Source of the DNA: Atopobium sp.
Lineage (GTDB): Bacteria; Actinomycetota; Coriobacteriia; Coriobacteriales; Atopobiaceae
Length of the DNA: 18,397 nt
Assembly: GCA_015258785.1 (NCBI GenBank)
Contig: JABZHP010000018.1
Coordinates: 1-18,397 of the forward strand
Direction: 5' to 3'
The first letter of the stretch is position 1; every line of letters starts with the position of its first letter. The position numbers and the translations under genes are program-made. Under the pieces are notes generated by a model, which did not search any database, was not told the DNA's origin, and saw only the letters and a program-made list of their open reading frames with translations. Positions 7,097 through 13,050 of this stretch are shown one piece after another.

Positions 7097-9034
7097 ATGC
7101 TGGATATTCGTCGCGTTTTGGCAAGTGCGCCCAAAAAGCATACGGAGGAGACACTGAATTCTCTGACGACTGTTTGGGGAGAGGCGCTTGACCCATCGAA
7201 CGTATTGCCTGAGTATCCGCGTCCTCACATGCAGCGCGACAATTACGTGATGCTGAACGGCGCGTGGGATTATGCGATTGTGCCGGTAGATGGCGGGGTT
7301 GATGTAGAGACCCTTGCACGACAGGCAATTCCTTCCCGTTGGGACGGACAGATTGTGGTGCCGTTCTCGCCAGAAGCTCCGCTCTCTGGTGTTGGTCGTA
7401 CGGTACATCCAAATGAGCTTTTGTGGTATAAGCGAAAAATCGAATTACCTAAACTGGCCGATGACCAGCGACTTATTCTGCATTTCGAAGCGGTTGACTG
7501 GATGTGCGCGTGCTTTGTGAATGGCAAGCTAGCTGGTACGCATACTGGCGGTTACCTGCCATTTTCCTTTGATGTGACGGATTTACTTGGGTCGTCTGGG
7601 GTGGGAGAGAGTGCGGGCGAGGCTGAGGTTGTCGCTACAGCTGAGAGTGCCGCCACGGCTGAGCTCATGCTTTGCGTTTGGGATCCAAGCGATACTGGCT
7701 CTCAACTGCGAGGTAAGCAGCGACTTTTGCGTGGCGACATTTGGTATACCGCTCAGAGTGGCATTTGGCAGAGCGTTTGGTACGAGGTTGTTTCTGCAGC
7801 TCACCTTGAGTTGCTGACGTTGAAGGGCGACATGTTTGGCGCGCTTGAAGTTAAGGCGAACATACAGGTAAGCGAGCCGTCAAGTGAGCAGTCGAGTGCG
7901 CAGCTGAGCGCGCTGGAGCTGGAGTTGGCGCTCAAGGATGAGCTTGGGCAAGACGTTCTTCTCGCCAGGCTTTTGGTGGGTGAAGTAGGGGAAATTTGCA
8001 CGAAGCTACAGGTAGATGAACCGCAGTTGTGGTCGCCGGAGAGGCCGTATCTCTATACCGTGGAAGCTACGCTTTGGCATGATGATGCGGCGGTCGATTT
8101 TGTTCGGAGCTATTGCGCGTTTCGTACCGTTGAGGTGAAGCCTGACGAGGCTGGTGTACCAAGGGTGCATTTGAATGGAGCGCAGTATTTTGTGCGTGGC
8201 GTGCTGGATCAGGGCTATTGGCCTGATGGATTGCTGACGGCGCCATCCGACGATGCGCTGGTATATGACGTAGAGGCCATGAAATCGGCCGGTTTTAATA
8301 CGCTGCGTAAACATATCAAGATTGAAAGCAAGCGTTGGTACTATCATTGCGACCGACTCGGCATGCTGGTTTGGCAGGATTGCGTTTCGGGTGGAAGCGC
8401 GTATAGTCCCTGGCACACGAGTCAGAAGCCGACGCTGTTCAGTTTTACTTGGAACCGATTTGATGATACAACTCCAGAACATCATCAGGCTTTGTCCGCA
8501 GGTAATGAGGGTTATCGCAAGGAGTGGACAGAAACCTGTCAGGAAATGGTCAAACTCCTGGACGGGCACCCTTCGATTGGATTATGGACGCTCTTTAACG
8601 AGGGTTGGGGTCAGTTTGATGCACGGGCTGCTACTGAGGCTGTTCGCGCCTTGGATGCAACACGACCAATTGATGCAACAAGCGGCTGGTACGACCAGGG
8701 ATGCGGCGATTTCCTGAGCATCCATAACTACTTCCGGCCACTTCGTGCAGGTTGGCATGGAAAGCAACGGGGGAATCGAGCAGCAATAATCTCTGAGTTC
8801 GGTGGTCTTGCTCAGATGACGCCAGGTCACACGTCACTTGACCATTCGTATGGATATGGGGATTTTGTCACAGTTGAGGATTGGCGAGGAGCTGTCCAAA
8901 AGCTGCTCTCAGAGGTGGAATCGCTGCAGGTCGAAGGTCTTGCAGGATACGTTTATACCCAGGTATCTGACGTTGAGGAAGAGGTAAACGGCCTGCTCAC
9001 TTACGATCGAAAGATCAACAAGTTTGAAGGGTAG
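7097..9034 (+). CDS. Glycoside hydrolase family 2 enzyme (beta-glycosidase)
   Basis: 645 residues from ATG 7097. The N-terminal third is a GH2 sugar-binding beta-sandwich (YVMLNGAWDYAIV; FEAVDWMCACFVNGKLAGTHTGGYLPFSFDVTD), then an Ig-like domain (about 240-350), then a TIM barrel opening at HLNGAQYFVRGVLDQGYW. The acid/base is Glu502 in LFNEGWGQFD and the nucleophile Glu567 in IISEFGG, both in the expected GH2 places. There is no signal peptide, so it is probably cytoplasmic, acting on imported glycosides; sugar specificity (galactoside, glucuronide, mannoside) cannot be read from sequence. The frame also has an ATG at 7043, but the extra 18 residues do not look like the family and that start lacks a Shine-Dalgarno. 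ATG 7097 has GAGAG close by and AGGAG at 7078-7082. It is a single gene with no transporter next to it. Confidence 0.9.
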   Translation: MLDIRRVLASAPKKHTEETLNSLTTVWGEALDPSNVLPEYPRPHMQRDNYVMLNGAWDYAIVPVDGGVDVETLARQAIPSRWDGQIVVPFSPEAPLSGVGRTVHPNELLWYKRKIELPKLADDQRLILHFEAVDWMCACFVNGKLAGTHTGGYLPFSFDVTDLLGSSGVGESAGEAEVVATAESAATAELMLCVWDPSDTGSQLRGKQRLLRGDIWYTAQSGIWQSVWYEVVSAAHLELLTLKGDMFGALEVKANIQVSEPSSEQSSAQLSALELELALKDELGQDVLLARLLVGEVGEICTKLQVDEPQLWSPERPYLYTVEATLWHDDAAVDFVRSYCAFRTVEVKPDEAGVPRVHLNGAQYFVRGVLDQGYWPDGLLTAPSDDALVYDVEAMKSAGFNTLRKHIKIESKRWYYHCDRLGMLVWQDCVSGGSAYSPWHTSQKPTLFSFTWNRFDDTTPEHHQALSAGNEGYRKEWTETCQEMVKLLDGHPSIGLWTLFNEGWGQFDARAATEAVRALDATRPIDATSGWYDQGCGDFLSIHNYFRPLRAGWHGKQRGNRAAIISEFGGLAQMTPGHTSLDHSYGYGDFVTVEDWRGAVQKLLSEVESLQVEGLAGYVYTQVSDVEEEVNGLLTYDRKINKFEG

Positions 9035-9037
9035 TAG

Positions 9038-9078
9038 CTGCCGGGTGTTGTTGAGTAATGCTCTACGGCGCCCGGTAG
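9038..9078 (+). terminator. Hairpin after the GH2 gene
   Basis: CTGCCGGGTG (9038-9047) pairs with CGCCCGGTAG (9069-9078) over ten positions with two G-T pairs. It begins four bases after the stop codon. No T-tract follows, so it may act as an RNA-stabilising hairpin or a weak terminator. Confidence 0.5.
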
Positions 9079-9156
9079 TTAAGCGATAAACAGTGGTTTG
9101 AAAGACGCCCAGTTGATTGAGGTGTGTCCAGTAATACCGAGTGCTGATTTCTGTCA

Positions 9157-9308
9157 AAGTGGTAAAAAATGCGTTTAGTTGGGGTTTCATTTTTCTGCAT
9201 ATCGTGTTTTCGCAGATAAAAAATTGCAACGGTGGTAAAAAATCGTCTTAGTTGGGGATAAAAATGACTTTTTAAAGTTTTGACCCTCAACTAAACGGAT
9301 TTTTTACC
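9157..9308. repeat. MITE-like element with inverted GGTAAAAAAT...TTAGTTGGGG repeats
   Basis: A 24-base unit beginning GGTAAAAAAT and ending TTAGTTGGGG (or TTAGTTGAGG) occurs three times here: plus strand at 9161-9184, plus strand at 9234-9257, and minus strand at 9285-9308. The first and third copies differ at two positions and bracket a 148-bp block as terminal inverted repeats. The second and third form a large stem around a 27-base spacer that itself holds ACTTTTTAAAGT. Between copies one and two, ATTTTTCTGC and GCAGATAAAAAAT form a smaller imperfect hairpin. A fourth copy lies at 17811-17834. It may be a MITE-like mobile repeat or a multi-site protein target; no coding potential is seen. 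Confidence 0.75.
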
Positions 9309-9321
9309 TTTTTGGCCCCTA

Positions 9322-9400
9322 AATTTTTGGTCCAAAAATTGAGTGATACACAAAATTGAATATCTATGCATTGATATTCATAGAAATGAATATATTTCTA
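9322..9400. repeat. Cluster of AT-rich inverted repeats
   Basis: AATTTTTGG and CCAAAAATT meet around one base at 9322-9340. ATATTCAT (9374-9381) pairs with ATGAATAT (9386-9393), and TAGAAAT (9381-9387) pairs with ATTTCTA (9394-9400), so the last two overlap and are mutually exclusive. They lie in the convergent intergenic region between the GH2 gene and the flavin operon. No role is evident. Confidence 0.6.
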
Positions 9401-9434
9401 GCTGAAATAGAAATTTTGCAACTTAATACAAAAA

Positions 9435-9468
9435 CTCGCCTTCCAGAGGTCTATTTCTGGAAGGCGAG
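9435..9468 (-). terminator. Terminator of the flavin operon
   Basis: A perfect 12-base stem, CTCGCCTTCCAG (9435-9446) and CTGGAAGGCGAG (9457-9468), with a ten-base loop. Read on the minus strand it is followed at once by TTTTTG, the typical T-tract. It therefore ends the apbE-reductase-reductase transcript, about 105 bases after its last stop codon. Confidence 0.85.
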
Positions 9469-9487
9469 GGAAGTGTATCACTTCAGT

Positions 9488-9573
9488 TGTGCATCATTAC
9501 GCTTGGTAGCACGTATGTGCACGTAGGCGCGTCAAGCGCGTTGCGGTCGCGCGTCGCGGCGCGTAGCTGCACG
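9488..9573 (-). other. CpG-dense 3' untranslated segment of the flavin operon
   Basis: About 85 bases packed with CGCG, GCGC and CACGT-type words, far richer in G+C and CpG than the AT-rich DNA beside it. In the frame of the upstream reductase it would continue for 13 codons (Ala/Arg-rich) after the TAA before meeting TGA, so it may be a former extension of that gene's Ala-rich tail. That is inference only. Confidence 0.4.
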
Positions 9574-10791
9574 TTAAGCGCTTGCTCCAGAGGTCGCATC
9601 TACGCCTGTACTTGGTGCGGGAGCACCAGCGGCAGGGGCGGGAGCGCCAGCTGGCGGAACAACTGCGCCGCTAGCGCTTACAAGGCGCTGACCTGTGGTT
9701 TGCAGATACCAATCCAACCATGGCTTGAAGTTGAAGACAATCTCGTTGATGCCTGCATACGAGCCATCGGGATAATACATTGCCTGGTAGTTGTGGGTGT
9801 TAATGATGTCGGCCGGCGTACCTGGGACAATGGTACGAACGTACTCTTTGTCGCCGTTGCGAAGTACACCGATGACAAATTCAACGTTTTTCATACGACC
9901 CTCGGGAAGAGAGCTGTGAACTGTGGAAAGACGGTCACCCGACTGCCCAGGAACTCGTTTTGCCAGCATAGTGTCTGGGTTGTCATGAGCGTTGTTGTAG
10001 TAGAGGAACTGATTGTTATCGTCTGCGTAAGTCAGCTCAAATGGCATTGCCTTCAGGAACATGTCAATCTGGTTGACCGTCAAAATGCCGTGATCAAGCT
10101 TAACGTATGTGTCGCCCGAGACCGCACCCACAAGCTCGGCGGCCTTCTCGACCCAATCAGGATCGTCGGGATCAATGCCCTGGATAGTGGTGGAAATTGA
10201 GTTGGTTACGTCCAGATCCTCTGGCGCGATTGGCTTTGGCTTCTTCAACTTGGAGACCACCTCTACGTATTTGACAAAGTTATCCAGACAAAGGCCCAGG
10301 AAGCCGACGGTGCGCTCGTCGATAATGTTGCCGTCCTCGTCAAAAGCCTGCTTGGCCTTTCCAAGAAGGAACTCGTTACCAGGTAAAACGTATGCATTAA
10401 CGCCTGGAGCGTCCAAAATTTTGCGCAGATGAACCTGCGCGCGAGAAGTGCCCTGGTCGTAGTAAGAAGCACCGACAATCATGACAGGCTTATTCTCAAA
10501 CGGATGCACGTCGTAGGAGAGCCACTCGATGACGCTCTTAAGTGCAGGTGAGATGGTGTGGTTGTGCTCGGGCGTAGAAATAATGACGCCGTCAGCACGG
10601 GTAATCTTGTTGTACAGCAGGCGGAGCTGGAAGTTCTCGTCCCACTTGAGGTCCTGGTTGAACAGAGGAATGTTATCGATCTCAAGGATCTCAAGCTCAA
10701 ACTGCTTGGCAAAGTGTTTTTTGATGAAGTGCAGAAGCTTTCGGTTATAGGAAATCTCCGCATTTGAACCGACGATTCCGACAAATTTCAT
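9574..10791 (-). CDS. NAD(P)H-dependent FMN reductase fused to a PAS-like domain, with C-terminal flavinylation-like tag
   Basis: A 405-residue protein in three parts. Residues 1-185 are a flavodoxin-like FMN_red domain (MKFVGIVGSNAEISYNRKLL phosphate loop; GVIISTPEHNHTISPALKSV flavin-ring loop; NKPVMIVGAS). Residues about 240-365 (FELTYADDNNQFLYYNNAHD ... YVRTIVPG) resemble the PAS-type fold found in DUF438-like proteins. Residues about 376-397 are a Pro/Ala tether ending in the sequence D398-A-T-S-G-A-S404-A405. This fits the degenerate ApbE acceptor motif DgxtsAT/S, with Ser404 as the predicted FMN-bearing residue. It is the last gene of an operon with a shorter paralogue and apbE. I infer electron flow from NAD(P)H via bound FMN to the tethered FMN and then to an unknown partner. 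Start has GGAAGGAA upstream. Confidence 0.85.
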   Translation of the reverse strand: MKFVGIVGSNAEISYNRKLLHFIKKHFAKQFELEILEIDNIPLFNQDLKWDENFQLRLLYNKITRADGVIISTPEHNHTISPALKSVIEWLSYDVHPFENKPVMIVGASYYDQGTSRAQVHLRKILDAPGVNAYVLPGNEFLLGKAKQAFDEDGNIIDERTVGFLGLCLDNFVKYVEVVSKLKKPKPIAPEDLDVTNSISTTIQGIDPDDPDWVEKAAELVGAVSGDTYVKLDHGILTVNQIDMFLKAMPFELTYADDNNQFLYYNNAHDNPDTMLAKRVPGQSGDRLSTVHSSLPEGRMKNVEFVIGVLRNGDKEYVRTIVPGTPADIINTHNYQAMYYPDGSYAGINEIVFNFKPWLDWYLQTTGQRLVSASGAVVPPAGAPAPAAGAPAPSTGVDATSGASA

Positions 10792-10811
10792 AGTGGTAGT
10801 TCCTTCCAGGC

Positions 10812-11420
10812 CTACAGGTTTTCCCAGTCAAAGTTCTCGGCCTCTTTGCGGAGAAGTTCGCGCGATGCGGCCATTTTTTCGTTGAGTTTCACAAACAGAC
10901 GGAAATCGTCAAAGAGCAGGTCAAGCTTCTTGACGGTAGCCTTGTCCTTTAAGCTGCCCTTCTCGTCAAATGCCTGCTGGGCGCGGCCAAGAAGGAACTC
11001 GGAACCTGGCATGATTGCGGCTTTGAGCTCGGGAGCATCCAGAATTTGACGGAGCTGAAGCTGCGCGCGAGAAGATCCGAGCGTGCCCAGGGATGCGCCG
11101 ACAATCATGACTGGCTTGTTGACCATAGGGAAGATGCCGTAGGACAGCCAAGCAAGCGCGTTTTGCAGGACCGCTGGAATGGAGTGGTCGTACTCTGGTG
11201 TTGCGATGATGACGCCGTCGGCGGCCTCAATTTTCTTTGCAAGCTCTGAGACAACCTCGGGGACCTTCATCTTTGCAGGCTTGTTGAACAGGGGAATGTT
11301 GTCGATCTCCACCAGCTCAATGGAGGCCTTGTCGGCAAAGTGCTTCTGCATAAACTGCAGGAGTCTTCGGTTATTTGACTCTTTTGAATTGGTGCCAATA
11401 AGGCCAACAAAGTTAAGCAT
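10812..11420 (-). CDS. NAD(P)H-dependent FMN reductase (flavodoxin-like)
   Basis: A 202-residue FMN_red-family protein: MLNFVGLIGTNSKESNNRRL (flavin phosphate loop), GVIIATPEYDHSIPAVLQNA (isoalloxazine-binding loop; TPEY is the family hallmark) and NKPVMIVGASLGTLGSSRAQ. It is colinear with and clearly homologous to the first 185 residues of the 405-residue protein encoded 20 bases downstream, so the pair arose by duplication. It lacks the PAS-like part and the C-terminal tag. It likely reduces flavin or a quinone/azo-type acceptor with NAD(P)H in the cytoplasm, perhaps as a partner of the longer protein. I use ATG at 11420 because AAAGGAA lies six bases upstream; the TTG one codon earlier is not needed. 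It sits 17 bases after apbE. Confidence 0.9.
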   Translation of the reverse strand: MLNFVGLIGTNSKESNNRRLLQFMQKHFADKASIELVEIDNIPLFNKPAKMKVPEVVSELAKKIEAADGVIIATPEYDHSIPAVLQNALAWLSYGIFPMVNKPVMIVGASLGTLGSSRAQLQLRQILDAPELKAAIMPGSEFLLGRAQQAFDEKGSLKDKATVKKLDLLFDDFRLFVKLNEKMAASRELLRKEAENFDWENL

Positions 11421-11437
11421 CAAACTTCCTTTCTGAA

Positions 11438-12400
11438 TTACGCAAGGAACTCAGGTGAGATTCCCGACGAATAATATACGCGATTATCAGTGGTTACTAT
11501 GAGCGCCTCGATGCCTTTTTCTTGTTCCACACGGGCAAGGAGCTGACGGGGTTTCTCGCCATAAAGGCGCGTGGTCCAAATTTCTCCATCAAGCGAGTTG
11601 TCCGAGATAATCGTGATGCTCGCAAGTTGCGTGTCAACTGGATAGCCCGTGCTTCGGTCAAGAATGTGGTGATAGGTATGCTCGTTTACCTGCAGTTTCC
11701 TTTCGTAGGTACCGGAGGTCACCACGGACTGGTTGCAAATAGGCAGCACAGCAAGGTTGGTGCCCCGCGGTTGTCGCGGATCCTGGATGCCAATCTGCCA
11801 CGGCCTGTTCGCGAGCACATTGGCGCCAATTGTCTTAATGTTACCGCCAAGGTTGATAAGGGCGGACATGACGTGCTGACTTTTCAGATAATCTGCAATT
11901 TTGTCGGCGATGTAGCCTTTGGCCAAGCACCCCAGGTCCAGCTTCATGCCCTCTTTGGCGAGAAACACGGTGCAGCTCAGAGGATCCAATTCAATGAGTT
12001 GTGGATCAGTAAGCGAAAGCGCGTGCGCAACCTCGGCGTTATTTGGAATGCGAGCGTCAGAAAAGCCGATTCGCCAGGTTTGTACCAAGGGGCCAAGTGC
12101 AATGTTTAAATGACTTGCAGGTATAAGGCTTTGTTCTTTGCCAATCTGAATGAGCTCAAACAGCTCGGGGTCAACGGGGACAGGATGTTTGCCTGCTGCA
12201 TGATTGACCTGCATAAGCTCGGAATTGGCGTCATTTGCGCTAAACCGCTGGTTATAGATGTTGAGGAGTTCAAAGACATCGTCAAGTAGCTGTTCTGCAG
12301 TGCGCTCTTCCTGCGAACCATTGGAGGGTGGCAATAAAGAAATGGTGATAGTCGCGCCCATCAGGTGAGTTGATCTGGAAATGTAGGCTCGTTCTGTCAC
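11438..12400 (-). CDS. apbE: FAD:protein FMN transferase (ApbE family, cytoplasmic)
   Basis: A 320-residue ApbE. The family transfers the FMN part of FAD to a Thr or Ser of target proteins through a phosphoester bond, using Mg2+. Motifs seen: YNQRFSANDANSEL (46-62), KLDLGCLAKGYIAD (153-166, FAD/metal site), INLGGN (182-187), SGTYER (229-234) and HHILDRSTGYP (244-254). There is no signal peptide or lipobox, so unlike many ApbEs it should work in the cytoplasm. The usual metal-ligand Asp of the late DALxT-type motif appears as Glu273 in DGEIWTT, with the Thr kept. It is the first gene of the operon and is read from GTG with AGGAGAG a few bases upstream (12402-12409, minus strand). Its likely target is the tagged reductase two genes downstream. 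Confidence 0.93.
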   Translation of the reverse strand: MTERAYISRSTHLMGATITISLLPPSNGSQEERTAEQLLDDVFELLNIYNQRFSANDANSELMQVNHAAGKHPVPVDPELFELIQIGKEQSLIPASHLNIALGPLVQTWRIGFSDARIPNNAEVAHALSLTDPQLIELDPLSCTVFLAKEGMKLDLGCLAKGYIADKIADYLKSQHVMSALINLGGNIKTIGANVLANRPWQIGIQDPRQPRGTNLAVLPICNQSVVTSGTYERKLQVNEHTYHHILDRSTGYPVDTQLASITIISDNSLDGEIWTTRLYGEKPRQLLARVEQEKGIEALIVTTDNRVYYSSGISPEFLA

Positions 12401-12512
12401 GACTCTCCTATAGTGTCTAACAGCAGTTTGTTTAATTTTATCCGCAGATTGCTTAGCAGTAACTCTATTTTACGTTTATTTATTACGCTCATTTGTTGTA
12501 TCCACAACATTT

Positions 12513-12528
12513 TGGCGAGAAACCCTAC
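12513..12528 (-). repeat. Second copy of GTAGGGTTTCTCGCCA
   Basis: Sixteen bases identical (minus strand) to 4084-4099, the left half of the exporter-operon terminator. Shorter matches occur at 11549-11561 (within apbE) and 12838-12849. It may be a residue of a dispersed hairpin repeat; no function is known. Confidence 0.6.
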
Positions 12529-12593
12529 AGTTTTGGCAGTTCACTGAAGACCACCTCTGAAATCAAAGCCCAAATGTCCCTAAACTCAAAGCG

Positions 12594-12643
12594 AAGACCG
12601 CTCCCAGCCCCAAAAGTTAAGACCGCGCCCAGCCCTAAAAGTG
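12594..12643 (+). repeat. 25-bp tandem direct repeat, two copies
   Basis: Two adjacent 25-base units (12594-12618 and 12619-12643), each starting AAGACCGC and ending CCC(C/T)AAAAGT plus one base, differ at three positions. A more degenerate GAAGACCACC precedes them at 12547-12556. They lie upstream of the LPXTG gene in non-coding DNA. Confidence 0.7.
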
Positions 12644-12742
12644 AAGAAAACTATGGAGTTAATTTGATTATTTATTCATAGGGATGTCTGTTTATTGTTG
12701 ATATGTACTCATTCCAGTATCATTTTTTGCAGAAAGTACTGA

Positions 12743-12790
12743 CCGAAGAATTATTCTTGGCTGACGCGTATACGCCAGCCAGTTTTTTTG
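12743..12790 (+). terminator. Terminator/attenuator-like hairpin in the adhesin upstream region
   Basis: GGCTG (12759-12763) pairs with CAGCC (12776-12780), closing a GCG/CGC helix around TATA after a two-base bulge. TTTTTTT follows at 12783-12789. The preceding segment CCGAAGAATTATTCTTGG (12743-12760) can form an alternative stem that uses the same GG, an arrangement typical of attenuators. No gene ends just upstream on this strand, so a small RNA or a leader transcript is likely. Confidence 0.5.
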
Positions 12791-12806
12791 AAGGAGCATA
12801 AAAGAA

Positions 12807-12854
12807 ATGGAAAAAAGAATGGCTTGGTGTGCACGTTTTTCTCGCCAGGAGTAA
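12807..12854 (+). CDS. Possible 15-codon leader ORF
   Basis: ATG at 12807 to TAA at 12852-12854 encodes MEKRMAWCARFSRQE. AAGGAG at 12791-12796 sits ten bases upstream, directly after the T-run of the preceding hairpin. Too short for a family assignment. It could be a leader peptide for the downstream adhesin transcript or a chance ORF. Confidence 0.3.
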   Translation: MEKRMAWCARFSRQE

Positions 12855-13050
12855 TGAAGTTAAATCTACGCACTTTGTAGCATTAATTGTGCGCAATTTA
12901 GTCAGTTTTCAAAGTCTTTGTCCAAGATTGAAATAAAAAAATTTATTTGAACACGATATTTCTTTAAATATTTTGTCAAAAACCATTAGTATGTTTAGTG
13001 GAGCTTTATGTATCTCCAGGGGTACGTTCGATAGGAAAGATGGGGTTGAT

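Noticed and set aside
8006..8569. 187-residue minus-strand ORF inside the GH2 gene
   Set aside because: Antisense to conserved GH2 residues, no recognisable protein features.
9157..9308. CRISPR array
   Set aside because: Only three units with mixed orientation and unequal spacing, no cas genes; the pattern is that of inverted repeats.
12493..12681. 62-residue ORF across the tandem repeat
   Set aside because: TTG start without ribosome site; low-complexity Pro/Lys content comes from the DNA repeat.
12973..13050. Upstream TTG/ATG starts for the adhesin
   Set aside because: They would place 20 or more residues before a clear signal peptide; ATG 13051 begins the typical Lys-rich n-region.
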